A program made the translations under genes and the position numbers. A stretch of DNA of 64,000 nucleotides, taken from positions 4,823,001-4,887,000 of the forward strand of contig OZ005621.1 in the NCBI GenBank assembly GCA_963930655.1, in the 5' to 3' direction. This DNA is from Myrica gale. Its lineage: Eukaryota; Streptophyta; Magnoliopsida; Fagales; Myricaceae. The notes beneath the pieces were generated by a model. That model did no database searches, had not been told where the DNA came from, and saw only the letters and a program-made list of their open reading frames with translations. Positions 37,577 through 50,791 of this stretch are shown in pieces. The first letter of the stretch is position 1, and every line of letters starts with the position of its first letter.

Positions 37577-40500
37577 CTAAGTTCCGCCAAACAAACATCT
37601 GCGTATAGATACTGAAAATTCGCCAACTTTGTGAGGATGACGGAGAACGGCACATATCCCTAAACAAACAGTGACAAAGAAAATTATAAATATACAAGGG
37701 CGAGACCCAAAGATTGCCCCAGGAATAATGGGGCCACACGACTTTCTTGGCCATTCCTTTACATGGTTAACATTCATGACAACTTCTCTATTCAACAGCG
37801 CCGCAGTTTCACTTCCAGCTATAGAAGCTGAGCATGTCGATGCTCCTGACTTAGTATTTGCTATTGTCCCCATGTCCTGCAAATAAAGAAGAGAATAAAC
37901 AAATGCAAGTCAGAAAATCATATATCACAGGACTCTCTCCCGTTTTCAGATATGATCAACTTTGATGACTAGAAAACTCTTTTAACACATAACAACAGTG
38001 GCACAGTCAATGGTGAGGATCTCTTCCGAAGAATAAGAGACAAATATTTACCAAATCAAAAACCATAACCAAAGTGTTCATCAAGAACTTGATGTCAGAA
38101 CACTACATGTGTCGGTAAATTACAACAATGAAATGATCTAACAAAAAAGTTCTAATATGTGGTACTTTTAGTCGAAACCTGTGATGCTCAAGTGACTTAA
38201 CAGCTCTCGAGATGGAAGAACCTTATCAAACAATCATGAATCGCGATGGGCGTGATCGAAAAGCACAAAAACCCTACGGATCTTGGCAGAATATCCTTGA
38301 AAAAATTCACACAAATTGGTAATTCGTTTTACTGATTCCTTTATCAAGAAAGCTAAGAATTCATGCCCACCCAATATGTACCCATCATTGACAAATAAAA
38401 TCGGAATAGGAGAGAAAGAGAGAGAAGCAGATTAGATAAAAACTTACAAACAGATTCACAATCCACCAAAACCAAAAAAATTGAGTCCTCACCTGGCTGT
38501 TGACCGGAACTGAGAGGACATTATCTTGAGAGCAGCTTTGAGAAACAGAGTACCCTTTTTGCTCAGATCCTGATTGCAGCTCTGAACCTTCACTTTTCTT
38601 GTACTTTTTACAAAGAACATCCCTTGCATTGTCAATGTATTTCTTTAGTAGACTCAAATCTCCATCATAGGTGCCATTAACCATGCTGTCAAATTCTGTA
38701 CTACTTATCACAATACTCAGTTTTTCTAACAGTTTCTCCAAAATGATGTTCGAGTCATTACATATAAGAAAGCTCAGAAGGCAATTAAATCTTTGTATCT
38801 GTGCAGCAGTGATCGACTGTTGAAAATTTTCTGATGGCTCCTTAAGTAACCATGCTATATCTGAAACGAATTCAGAAAATGTCGACTGTCTTGATGCGGA
38901 AACCTCACACAAACGAGTCGTAGGACCAATAGCCTCAATCTCTAGGCCTTTTAGAAATAGAAATCTCTGCTGTAATATCTGCATTTCTGCACAAACTTCT
39001 TTGTCGCCGACGAGTATGGGAATGAAGTTGGATAAGCCAGACTCATTCTCAACCTACAAATAGATTCGTGGAAATAAATTAGACCAGAAATGAACAGATT
39101 TATGAATTAACAACATTTCAATCATGCTTCAAAGTGTTCATGTAAACAACAAAATACAAAAGGTATCCGCAGCAATACAAATACACCACTTTATGTAAAT
39201 CATTACTTCATTCATTAGCAATTCCGTTGACTAACAAGCATGAACTGACAACAACCAGGAAGTGATATTGCATAATTATTAAATGCTGGTATCAAATCCC
39301 AAGACTTCATGAAACTCGGGACTGTATTATATATAGATGCAGGAGCAATTCCACATAGTATATACAGGAGGGTGCCACGCAGATAGAACAGATTTCTTGG
39401 TGTCTTTCATGCACACAATGAAAGAGTTCCCTTTGCCATAACGATAACAGTGCCCCATACCCAAAAAAAAAACAAAAAAACAAAACAAAAGGGCACACTT
39501 ACAAGCACTGCAAGAATACAAACTTTGATCTAGTCCAAATCTTAGAGACACACCAAATGTTCCTTGAATATTATCAGAAGTACCCTACTTATCAAAAAAA
39601 AAATTATCAGAAGTACCAACTTCAACAAAGGCAGGACCAAAGAGATATGGTTCAGTTTGTGGGACATGTATGTTGAACAACTGACGGTTACAACTAGAAG
39701 CAGCCTCCTCCTTAGTCTGACTACGCAGAGACGAGGCACGATAATCACATGCAAGATACTTTCCAGCAAAAGATACAAGCAACCTGACACCAATGAAAAT
39801 TGAATTGTTAAGCAAGAATATCATCGAAGTGTGAGAAAAAGCAGATAACGAAAAAATATTAGCAAGACCATGGCAAGTTTAAACTGGATGACACCCAGTA
39901 ACGATAAAGGGGTGACGTCAATAAGAGTGTTCAAAGAGCATGACTCATTATGTTCCTTACATTAAACTTAATGCTGCAGATGCACTAAGCAGCTTAGAAT
40001 GGTTTGGTAGGCACATGCAAGGCTCACTAATATTCGAAAAGTTAAAGTTTTAACTCAGTCGCAACTCAAGCTTGAAACCGCTCAGTTGTGATTGCCAAAA
40101 TAACCTGGGCTCGGGATCGCTTTTCAAATGAGCTTGAGCCCAAACTGTCTTAGGCTACGCTTGTTCCCTCTGCCCAGCTCGTGTTCAAATGAGACTGCAG
40201 ATGCATGAATGTGTTCATCTTTAGATGCTTGAAAATTATTTTCCTACGCATAGAAACATGTTCAACAAGCAAAAAAGCATTAAAGGTATGTAAATTGGGA
40301 TGAAGATACATGTCTTAGGCCTACCATGATTAAGAGATTCTGATCACTTCTATTACTTTTTCTACTCAAAAGCTATTGATTTGTAATCTTATTTGAGTTA
40401 TCATTGCGAATTTGAAATGTACAACAGAATTAAAAGTCATAAATGCCAGAGTCTCATGATTTACAGGGTTCAGCCTGACAAGCTGAAAGGCCAACTAACC

Positions 40501-43500
40501 CACCTAAGATCTAAGCTTGAAAAGTTTGCTCTTTACACAACAAGATAAAACTCTTTCAGAATGCCCGAGCAAACCTAAAAAAACCAACTAATTTGCACAA
40601 CCCTGCTTATTTCAATCCAAGAGGTATTGACTCTAAAGAGTGTTTGCGTCAGGAAAGATACAACCCAAAGCAACACCCTCTTTGCTTGTTTGGTTGATAA
40701 AACTACATCCAAAAGTAACTCCACCCCACCATGAGATTCCAACTTACTATGTACCGAATAAAATGAAGCATATGTTATTTATTGGCAGTCATTCATGACT
40801 TCTACTATCAATGTAATGCTAAAAGCACTTGGTTACAATGAATAGATTTGACCCACCCTATCAATCCATTAACAAAGTACCGAGAGATTAATTGCAGCCT
40901 CTGTCGCACTAAAAGCGAATTAACAGCCAAGTTTCATATCCCATCATGTATGATAACTGAAGAAACCAAAGCAATATTTTCCCACAATACCCTTCATTCT
41001 AAAATAAAGTATGTGCCCCACTTTGCTTGTTGATTACTTTTAGGGAAAATTGCACTCTGCATCATTTAACTACCATTCATTTTGCAATTTATACTTCAAA
41101 CTACCAAATTTCCTTCACATTGATCTCAACATTAAAATCAATAGAAAAAGAGGGACATGTGGCACAATCTTAATGGTCAACTTGCAGCATGGAGTGCAGA
41201 GGCTAAACCTATTGGTAGTTTGGGGTGCAATGTGTAGAGTTTGGTAGTTCAGAATGCAAATTGCAAAATGAGTGATAGTTAGAAAGGTTGCAAAATGTGG
41301 TTTTCCCTTACTTTTAAAAGACAAGTTTGGAAAGTAGGGTTAACTAAATCAAATATTTTCTGTTAAATTTGTGCATTTGGCAACTGATACCACTCATTAT
41401 GGGACAGAGTACATTAACCACATCATCCAAAACCTTAAATTGATCATCAACAAGCACAGCAATGACCCTGAGAAAAGAGATATATATGACAAAATTTAAA
41501 ATTTCCATGCTGTCAATGCCATACCGAAACTTTGATTGTAGCAAATTACTTCCACAAGCAACGAACTCCAAAGGTTTCCCAGCCTCAAAACATATAGGAT
41601 AAACATAGTGAAGTCTTGGGGCTTGCATCTTCACCATGACTTTGGTCACAGAAGTTCCACCTAAACCCATTAAGATATTCAATTCAGATTAAGAGGGCTT
41701 CAAGAACTGAAACATCAAACAAACTCTAGCAGAGCAATCCATACGAAACTGAAGAATTCAGTACTTGAAAAGTAGAAATCTTAGGATCAGATTGGTACCA
41801 ATACAGAGAGCTGTATAGGATGACACAATATCCAGCAAAACTCATCTAACACTTCCTTAACTATATAAGTAAACCAAAAACTAAACTAGGAATAGACAGG
41901 ACATCTGAACAGCTAAATTATTTTGGTGGGATTGAGGTAAAGTGAATCTGGAAGCCTGACCAATATGAATCTGGGATAATATTGATTTAATAGTAGAATT
42001 GTTACGCGATATACTTACTAGCCTGAATATAAAATGGACTGGCTATGTACTTCAGTTGATTTGCCCTAATAGCAAGCAAAAGCCACCAATGAATGACGCT
42101 GTCAATGGAACAAGAGATAGATAGAAGCTAATTGCACTATGCATGAGCTACTTGGACTAGGTCAGTTAGACAACATCAAATCCTCACACTCCCCTCACCA
42201 CATCCTCCTCCTCCCCACCCCCCAAAAAAAAGAAAACAAAAATCAAAACCCAAAACCCAAAACCCAAAAGAAGGAATTCAAGTCTCTTAAAACTTGGAAA
42301 AGGCCAACATATATACATGGGTGTGTGTGTTGCATTTTTCACCTTCAAACACTCCCTTATGGATATAGTGTTGTTCCACAACTCCTATCTCATAGAATAG
42401 GCAAGAGAAGAAGCTGATGACAATGCACAAGTTCTAAGCCAAAAGATAGTGGTGGTTGTAGTGGCAATGCAAAGTTCTTTTTGTTTGGGGGATGGGGTGC
42501 AAGTGGCAATGTGGAAGGAGGGAGGTGGTGCAACTAAAAAGTCATAAAACGAACTGCTAAGTGAGAGAGAGAGAGAGAGAGAGAGAGACAGATACGAGAG
42601 TGGTCCATAGGCACCAACATACCTTTCATAACCTGGAAGATCATGTTGTTGACAAAAACAAGCATAGTGCCTCTCCCAGATAGCATCCTTCCAGGGGTGC
42701 CAACAAGGTTTTGGAGATAGGATATGGGATCTTCATATAACTGTGTGATGCAATAAGAAACATAAAATCTAATCTAACAAATTCTGATGTGAATTAGAAC
42801 ATCCATAGCAAGAAGAATAGATTATACAGACAAGAGAAACAACTTGAAGTGGTAAAAAGACACACATTTAGCAATAAATAAAGGCGTATAATAAATGTAT
42901 TTTTGGGCAGATATAAATTTTATACATGGATGAACACACCCAACTCGTTTACCCCCCAGAAAAAAAAACAATCATCATATTGTAACATTAAGAACACAAT
43001 GTAAAGAACATCTACGAACTTTACATGACAAAATCAAGCCTCCGCTATACTATTTCAGTTATCAAGCTGATGAGAAAGGCAGTGGCACGGTTATAAGGGT
43101 GTGTTCAAACACAAAAGTTAAGACAGAGGTCAATGGCCTCTCAATCACCCTATCCACACAAAATAATTTCAATAACTACATAGACGTTAGCTTTATAACT
43201 GAACACAAAGTTGCATGAACTTGGTCAATTGTGATTGGAATGGGGTGCCCGAGTTCAATAGATAACTTATCGATCAAACATCAAGGTCATCAACCATATT
43301 CTTACTCTAGCAACTTCTTCACAGCATTGGCCTTACCAATCCACTAAAAATTGGTGATACCAGACTAAAATCTTACCAGTCAGAAAACCTTTAAATGCAA
43401 GAACCAACTACTCAAGAGTACAAAATATTTGACTACAAATTTGGCAGTTTGGGTCTAAGGTTTGCAAGCAGATCTGTGTATAAATGTAAGATATTGACAG

Positions 43501-45559
43501 TACAGAGATTTTTAGGACCCATGGTAAGTAGTATTTTGTTGATTATTTAATTACTAAGTACCCAAGAAGACAATCCATGACAAACACGCCGCGCCAAATT
43601 GTTTTCTATTTACATTCTTCAAGGACAGCATGAACATCAAACAATGAGTGTACATATACGAATAATCATTGATCCTACCAAGTCATAACTGTAAAAACAA
43701 CCAGAAAGAATGCATCCAATTACTCTGTTACCTTTGTCCACATAAACTTCGGCATTGCAATGAACACAGTTAAAATTGTACATCCAGGGCGGATATACCC
43801 CTCCAGTTCCACTGGCATACTTGCCAACCATTGGAATATCTGAAATACATGTAAACATAAGTTGATCAATTCCCGGCATCTCTTAACTGTAAAAGGTAAG
43901 TACTCTTGTTAAATACTAAAGTGCAATATTAATGCTTAACATACTTGGTGCCGTAGTCTTCTGGGAAATTCGGCTGGATTCCAATCATAAAGCTTAAACG
44001 AGATCCGACCTGTAGGACACTATAGTCATATTTGGAGTCAGAATATCTCCAGGGTAGCACCGTACTAGAACCAACGAAAAAAAGACAATGCAGCTGCCAC
44101 AGCATTCAGCAGAGACCCACCGTGGATGAGTAAGCAGTCTTGTTGTCATAGTACATTGGGGACGCAGAACATTTGAAATTGCTTTTCTCTCCATCCATCT
44201 GGGTTTCACCAGAAGCCGCAAAAAATGCAACAGTGTCAGTGGTAACTTGTCCATCTTCAGACTCCAAGAGTGCTTCCATTTCAGTTATTGGGTCGCTTGC
44301 GCATAAACCATCTACACCATAGAGAAAAATATATATAAGATATTATGGAAGGCCATGCAACTTTGCAAACAGCCACCAAGAAAGAAAATAACTGCTTTGT
44401 CTATCACAAATGTAGAAACTAGTTGCATCCATTCAAATTCACGATACCTCTTCCGGACTCATCGTCATAAGGGATATCCTCAGCTGGCATTAGTCCTTGA
44501 ACTTCCTTATCCGCTGCAGCTACAGAATCAGTAGGCTTTCTTCTCCGTCTATTGTTGTGGCGCTCTAATTTTCTTCGACAGCTACGTTTACCTTCGTCAA
44601 AATCTGATAGAATATGGAACCTACCAAATCTTTTGTGCATGAGCATAGAACAAAAATAGCAACGACAGTGCCTAATAATCTGGCAAGTTTCACTAGGAAT
44701 AACAAATGTAATTCCTCGATTAAACAAAAATTTAGCAACTAAAACAACTGACTTTAGATTCGAACAACTCCCATCTCTAAGCAAAAGTTCACACCAACGC
44801 GTAAATGTCATTATATAAGCGTGCATCTAACGGGTATAAATGTGATAAAATAGTTATTAAACTCTAAGATACACTCCCTAAACGCCCTTGAAGTCATAGC
44901 TTACATAACTCTTGCATCTAACTTTGTCAAAACAAGGTCAAACCAAAAAGAAAAAGGTGTTGAATTACAGAATATGAAACCACAGAAACCATGTAGGATC
45001 GAGCTTACTTGCCACACTGCTGGCAATATCTCTTAGCCTCTCTATCAAGCATGACCGTGCTCGCATGTGCGCAACGCAGACAAACCCTATGCCTGCGATG
45101 ATACCCTTTGAGCTCGCTGATGTCGACCTCGCACCCAGGAACCTGGCATCGGGCTGCTGCCCGAACCGTACGGGTCGAGTTCCTAGCCGTCCTTACTCGC
45201 TTCTTCCCACGCAAGCCCTCTTCCATCTCCAGCTTTTCATCCAACTCCGGGCAGGCGCAGGGGACCCGACCCGCCAAAAAATTGGAACAGGCCAGACTTG
45301 GATCCCGTTTTCGTATCCGACTAGAGCTCGGGGAAGCTGGATCTTCTTGAGGAGGTTCAAGATCCTCCTCCGGGATCGATGGCTGTTGCGGTGTTGGGTG
45401 GTCATCGGGGTCCAGGGAAATGGAGAAGTTTTCGTCTACGGTGAAGTCCAGGAGGTCTCCGAAGTCCCAGAGAGCCGAGGAGGGGTCTTCTTCCGTCACC
45501 GGGGAGTGCACCTCCATCTCGGAAACCCTAGGTTGTGGCGGCGGGGGAGGGGATTCCAT
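37577..45559 (-). CDS. SPL7: SBP-box transcription factor, SPL7-like (copper response)
   Basis: Ten exons (5' to 3'): 45559-45009, 44620-44448, 44311-44117, 44009-43945, 43839-43732, 42740-42623, 41660-41525, 39783-39621, 39053-38493, 37876-37577. They join to 789 aa, near the ~800 of Arabidopsis SPL7. The N-terminus is acidic and Pro-rich. The SBP domain covers ~138-213 ([23 protein letters not shown], then the bipartite nuclear signal [18 protein letters not shown]). Its first zinc finger uses Cys163 where most SBP proteins have His, a mark of the SPL7/CRR1 clade. Downstream come [11 protein letters not shown] and [13 protein letters not shown]. Near the end is a hydrophobic helix ([17 protein letters not shown]). 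SPL7 activates GTAC-containing copper-deficiency genes. Exon 3 uses the weaker donor GG/GTCTCT, needed to keep the frame. No miR156 site was sought or seen. Confidence 0.93.
41043..41307. mobile_element. Mutator-like MITE in an SPL7 intron
   Basis: A 265-bp element begins GGGAAAATTGCACTCTGC and ends GGTTTTCCC. Its ends form ~70-bp inverted repeats (shared TTGCAATTT and GAACTACCAAA words). It is flanked by perfect 9-bp direct repeats TTACTTTTA (41034-41042 and 41308-41316), the target duplication size of Mutator-like elements. It lies between SPL7 exons 7 and 8 and carries no coding sequence. Confidence 0.85.
42562..42589. repeat. (GA)n microsatellite in SPL7 intron 6/7 region
   Basis: An uninterrupted run of GA dinucleotides sits in the intron between exon 6 (42740-42623) and exon 7 (41660-41525). 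Confidence 0.9.
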
Positions 45560-47499
45560 AATTAGTGAAGCTGGTCAGCAATTAATCCCAGAAGTTATCC
45601 CCAATTGGGTGGTGAGGTGGCGGTGGTTGGAGTAAGAGAATTGGCGGAGAAGAGGCGGTACCACCCTTATGTGGCGACTTTATAATATTTTTACTTTATC
45701 TTTACATTATAATATTTTTAAATAGTAAACTGAAATACACATGTGACTGACAGCGCACACTTAAAAATTGACCGCTTGATTAAAAAATATCACATATTTT
45801 TTATTTTATAAACACGTGTCACATTGCGATTTGGTAGCTTTTGTTAATCAATATGTCAATTTTTATGTGTACATTTTCATCCATTAAATTGACGACATGA
45901 TTTATTAGAGAATGAGTCTAAACCCCAAGATTTTTTTTAAGAAAAATCGAACCTAACGATGAAATTGAAAAATAGTCCTACTCCAAAAACGTCCGGAACA
46001 ATTTACCCTAATTATTATTTCAATCTTCGTGTTATTAATTTTTTTTAATATAATTCAGTCTTTAATGTACAATTTTGAATGTCCCAACCCTCGACATAGA
46101 AGACTTTTTCGTCCAACAAAAATTAAACTTACCATCGTCTCCCTCTTTTCCCCCCTAATTTTCCTCTCTCCCCCAAATTTCACCATTTTCAGTCCTAACT
46201 CTCCATTCTCCCGAGTTACTCTTAGCCTCAATCTCAGAATCTCTAATTGGTTCGATTCGGTGAATAGACGTGCGAGATTCATCTTCTTCATCTTCCACAA
46301 CGGCTGTCGCTGCCTCAAATCGCGACGGCGCCTCCGACACCTAAGACGATCGCATATACTTTTCACTTGCTGGTCGCATTTGTTTCATTTTTGAATATTA
46401 TAAAAATGAACAAGCATGTGTTGTTGAACCTCGTAGCCAGAGCATGGCGGGGAGCCATTTATTAATAAGCCCCCGGACCCTTGGGTATCGAGATTCCATC
46501 GACTCTAGACGGCGGAGGATAGAGATGATCCTGACGATTTGGATCCTCGTAAGTCGTGTTACTGATCCCACGGTTGAAAAATAAAATAGATGGACACGTG
46601 GACGCAACAAGTCCGAGGAGGGGATGGATGATGCTTCTTCCATTGTTTGAACCTTGAATATTATAAAAAATTCAGTTCTTTTTTAATTAAAAAACTCACA
46701 AATAAATTATTTTAATTCTTGGATCTTCTTTCCCTTATGTCTGATTCTAAACCCCAAACTTAAGTTAATAAAAAATAAAAATAAATAGTAACTGTAGAAC
46801 ATGGCCAACTCATACGACAGGTAATATAGAGTGGGTTTGTAAAATTTTAGTGTTGTTAAAATTTTAGGTATTAATCTCAAGTGTTTGCTTAAAAAATTAT
46901 AAGTGAATATAAAAAAGAAAAAAAAAATTATGCGTCACATAATAAAAAGCTAGTGACTTACATGTCTTATTTGAAAAAAATAAAAAATTAATAATATCAT
47001 TAATCTATACGTGGGTTTGTCAGAAAAATGAGTTTTAGATTATATCATTAATAAGATTTTATTATAATTTAATATAAATTAATGATACCAAATTCGAATC
47101 ATTTGGTCCATAACGAAAATGGGCTTACACGGCCGACCCAAAGAGCCAAATTTGTCTAGTTTGTCAAAATAAAAAGTCGCCCATGTTTACACATTATGGG
47201 AAAAAACCAAAGACCAGTGGAAGGTCAAGGAAGAGGCTAAAGAGAGAGGGGATGACCAACATGTCACCATTCGCAAAGCAAAAAGTGATTGATGCGAAAG
47301 GTTTCCTTCCAAGACAGGAGAATAAGAATTGTGGAAGTGGAGGAGAGTAGAAACAAGTTTGCAGAATGCGTGGAAATGGAAGCGTACGTAAGAGGTAATC
47401 GGCGAATTTGACATTTGGTTAGTGCGAAAATGAGATGGATTGGATGGCAATCTACGCATCTCTACTATATTAATACAGTTAAACTAGGGTAACGTTCGG
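45560..47499. other. 5' flank of SPL7-like gene and AT-rich spacer
   Basis: Promoter sequence of the SPL7-like gene must lie in the first part. A - strand frame at 46340-46155 (start MSEAPSRFEAATAV, acidic and Ser/Arg-rich) looks less random than the rest, but has no recognisable domain and no supported continuation, so it is not called as a gene. The rest is AT-rich. Confidence 0.45.
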
Positions 47500-48180
47500 T
47501 TTTAGGAAAAAGACCGGCGAATACTGTGGTCTTTCATGTTCAGCAAGTAGCAGCAAAAATTAAAGATTCATTTTTTTGTTTTTTTTATACCCGTCGCCTA
47601 CAAGATTGTCCCTTGTGCATTCAGCCTGTCCTCCTGCCTTTGTCTCCCTGCGCATTCAGCTTTGAGTTTGTCGTTTACTTTTTTAAAATACATATTAAAT
47701 ATTCAAATTTTAATAAAAAATTAATAAATTCGAAATATAAAAAAAACAACTTTAAATATTATCATTAATTTTTTTACACCTCAACAACTTCTACCCAAAT
47801 ACCAATACAATTCAAACATCACCTAAAAATTCTCTTTTAGGAAAAATACGGGACTCGAATCTTGTGGTCTTTCATGTTCAGCAAGTAGCAGCAAAAGTTA
47901 AGGATTCATTTTTTTGTTTTTTTATACCCGTCGCCTGCAAGGTTGTCTCCTGCGCATTCAGCAGGTCCTCTTGCCTTTGTCCCCCCTACGCAGTCAGCTT
48001 TGTCCCCCTGCGCAGTCAGCTTTCAGTTTGTCGTTTACTTTTTTAAAAAAATACCTATTAAATATTTAAATTTTAATAAAAAAATTAATAAATTCGAAAT
48101 ATAAAAAAAAAAATTACACCTCAACAACTTCTACCCAAACACTAATACGACTCAAATATCACCTAAAAATTCTCAAAACA
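47500..48180. repeat. Tandem duplication, period ~337 bp
   Basis: Two copies, about 47502-47835 and 47837-48178, share GTGGTCTTTCATGTTCAGC, AAGTAGCAGCAAAA, TACCCGTCGCCT, GTTTGTCGTTTAC, CAACTTCTACCCAAA and TCACCTAAAAATTCTC in the same order. The second has an extra CCCTGCGCAGTCAGCTTTG unit near 48000. The repeats are non-coding and end against a MITE at 48.2 kb. Confidence 0.88.
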
Positions 48181-48220
48181 CTAGATCCTACAAAAAAAAA
48201 CTTCAAACCGAACATAATTG

Positions 48221-48410
48221 AGTGTGTTTGTGTTGTAAAAAATTTTGTATTGAGTTTAGTGTTGGTATTGGGTTTAGTGAAAAATTAAAGAGAGGTAATA
48301 TTTTATAGTTTTTGTAATATTTTATATTTTTTGATGGGAGAGAGATTATATTGAAGTATTTTATTAGGAGAGAGATAAAATTTTGGATAAAATTTTGGTT
48401 GCAAACGCAA
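48221..48410. mobile_element. MITE of the dispersed family, copy 2
   Basis: It starts GAGTGTGTTTGTGTTG and ends GTTGCAAACGCAACTT. It shares TTGGTATTGGGTTTAGTGAA and GGGAGAGAGATTATATTG with the copies at 17.4 and 60.6 kb. The termini are imperfect inverted repeats. There is no coding sequence. Confidence 0.6.
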
Positions 48411-50022
48411 CTTTAGTTTGTTTGGTTCTCTTATCGCCCTCGTGGAGGAGCACACTAGACTTTGGTAAATGAAATCATTTTGGCATTTCTAAGAAGCTAC
48501 TTAAAAATTTCTGTCAAAATCGAAATTCCAGTTTCATATCCGAAGTATATGGATAAGGAAACTGAAATGAGCTTTTATTTATTTTTGAAATCGGAATTAA
48601 AATAAAAAAATTAATTATAGTTCCGGTTAGCTTAGATTAATATTTATTTTACATTTTATTTATTATTAATTTATGGTGAGTATAAAATCTAATCAAAATT
48701 TTAATTCAAAAATGCTTAAAAATTATTTTAGGCTCAATAGTGCGCAAAACAAAATATGGCTAAAAAGTTCAAATATTCTTATTTTAGGCTCAATAGTGCG
48801 CAAAACAAAATAGGGCTAAATAGAGGTATTGTCGATATTTCAAAAGTGAACCCTTATTATTCAATTATATTACATTGCTTTTGGGTGAACCACTGCATAT
48901 TTTACTCTTTCCCCACTTACCTTTTTTGCTCGTAAATCTTAATAATTTTTATAAGCACTTTCGCGTGCCCATATGGACTTTTAAGAAAGTGATGATACTC
49001 TTTACGATTTAAATTGTCAATGCCATCCTCTTTTAAAAAGTGTAGCTAAATTATTACTCTCGACAGTCGACACGTTTCGATTCAATTATTATTAAGTTTT
49101 GGCGCGCATCATTAGTCAAAGATCTGATCACTTTGATACGATGATGTTTTATTGTTTTCAAAAATGGAAAGTGATCAAGTAGGTGTTATGTTTTGTATTA
49201 GTTAAAATTTAAATTAGTTTAATAATTAGTGATCAATTTTTTGTAGTTGGTCATTAAATATTATGGACATAAATAAAAAGGTCATACAAAACTAACACTA
49301 CCATAATCATATTATAGTGTTGTTTTGATTAACTAGTCAACATTTTATTTCATTCAATTCAACTATCGAATTTGTAATGTTTATTGTTTTTTTCACAGAA
49401 TGTAAATTTGTATTATTTGTAAATTTTAATTATATGTTTATTTGTAATTTTATTTATCATTTTTCTTTCATATGTGTGACTTATTAATTTAATGTAATCT
49501 TTTAATTATATAATTGTAATAATTAATTTTGTAAATAAATAAAAAAAGTATTAAATCTAGCATTCAACTAAATTTTGTCATTTTAGATGCAATATCCATC
49601 TTTTAAAAACCTTATCCTGGAAAGCTAAAAAAGCAAGCCTAAATCTAAATTGCATAATAGCTAATAAGCTCAGAATCAGATAGTTTTATAAGCCCAAACA
49701 ATTATGGCATTTATTACCCCGAAATTCTGGCATCCGGTACTAGACATGGCGGGTAGCATACTTGTGTCGTGCCAATCAAGTGCTATAAATAAGTGGCAGT
49801 TACATGGGAGCTTACAGAGACGGTCATTACTACAATTGGAAACATTAAAAAGGTATTTATGAGAGATTTAATAATCAAGTTTTTTGTTGATTGAGCAACA
49901 AAATTGACGGCCATGATTGATTGCAATGTTGTGAGATGAAAGTGCTTGATTTAAAAACCTTCCTGAAGTGGATGTCATGTCGGGCCGTCCGAGTAGAAGT
50001 TTGTCGATTCTAAGTTGGATAC
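48411..50022. other. AT-rich intergenic DNA
   Basis: No gene or clear element was recognised. A short sequence (GGCTCAATAGTGCGCAAAAC) is repeated at 48731 and 48787. A GC-richer patch near 49725-49850 does not match anything I recognise. Confidence 0.5.
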
Positions 50023-50180
50023 AGGAAAATAGGCAGTGGCGTAACCAGGATTCACGGGTAAAGGAGATAAAGTTCTAAAGGAAAGTAGGGCTGAAAACTG
50101 AAGGAAAATAGGCAGTGGCGTAACCAGGATTCACGGGTAAAGGAGACAAAGTTTTAAAGGAAAGTAGGGCTGAAAACTGA
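50023..50180. repeat. 79-bp tandem duplication spanning a transposon junction
   Basis: Two nearly identical copies, 50023-50101 and 50102-50180, run from AGGAAAATAGGCAGTGGCG through AAGGAAAG to TAGGGCTGAAAACTG. Each includes host flank plus the first ~16 bases of the hAT element that starts at 50165. Confidence 0.92.
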
Positions 50181-50783
50181 AAATGCGGTCCGATTTTTGG
50201 ACCGCAATTCGGTCCAGTTTTCGGACCGCAATCCGATCCGATTTTCGATTCCTTTATATTAAAGGACCAGACCGGACCACTTATAAGTGGTCCGGTCCGG
50301 TTTTATGAAATGCGGTCCGGTCTGGACCACTTAAAAAAATGGTCCAGACCGGATTTAATTTTTTAAAAAAAATAAAAAAAATTCGAACTGCGCAGTGCAG
50401 AGATTTTTTTTAATAATTAAAAAAATAAAAAATAATAATTATGAAATGCGGTCCGGACCGGACCACATTTAAGAAATTTTTGACCCGGACCAGACCGCTT
50501 CAATTCGGTCCGGTTTTATGAAATGCAGTCCGGTCTGGACAACTTAAAAAATGGTCCATACCGGATTTAATTTGTTTTAAATGAAAAAAAATTTTGAACT
50601 GCGCAGTGCAGAGATTTCTTTTAATAATTAAAAAATATAAAAAAATTATGAAATGCGGTACGGTCCGGTCCGCATTTAAGAAATTTTTGACCCGGACCGG
50701 ACTGCATTTAAAAAATTAGGACCGGACCGCAAATCCGGTTCGGTTTTCCGGTCCGGTCTGGGGTCTGGTTTTGTTCAGCACTA
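50165..50783. mobile_element. Non-autonomous hAT element rich in GGTCCGG motifs
   Basis: A 619-bp element starts TAGGGCTGAA and ends TTCAGCACTA, 10-bp imperfect terminal inverted repeats. It is flanked by a perfect 8-bp target duplication AAGGAAAG (50157-50164 and 50784-50791), the hAT signature. The body is made of (G)GTCCGG / CCGGACC words in both orientations. It holds an internal direct repeat (around 50352-50510 and 50560-50710) sharing GAACTGCGCAGTGCAGAG and GAAATTTTTGACCCGGACC. No transposase is encoded. Confidence 0.88.
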
Positions 50784-50791
50784 AAGGAAAG

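Noticed and set aside
45065-45565. 166-codon + strand frame across the SPL7 first exon
   Set aside because: It is the antisense shadow of the GC-rich SBP-box exon on the - strand.
46155-46366. Acidic - strand frame starting MSEAPSRFEAATAV
   Set aside because: Looks slightly protein-like but matches no family I know and has no further exons; kept only as a note in the spacer entry.
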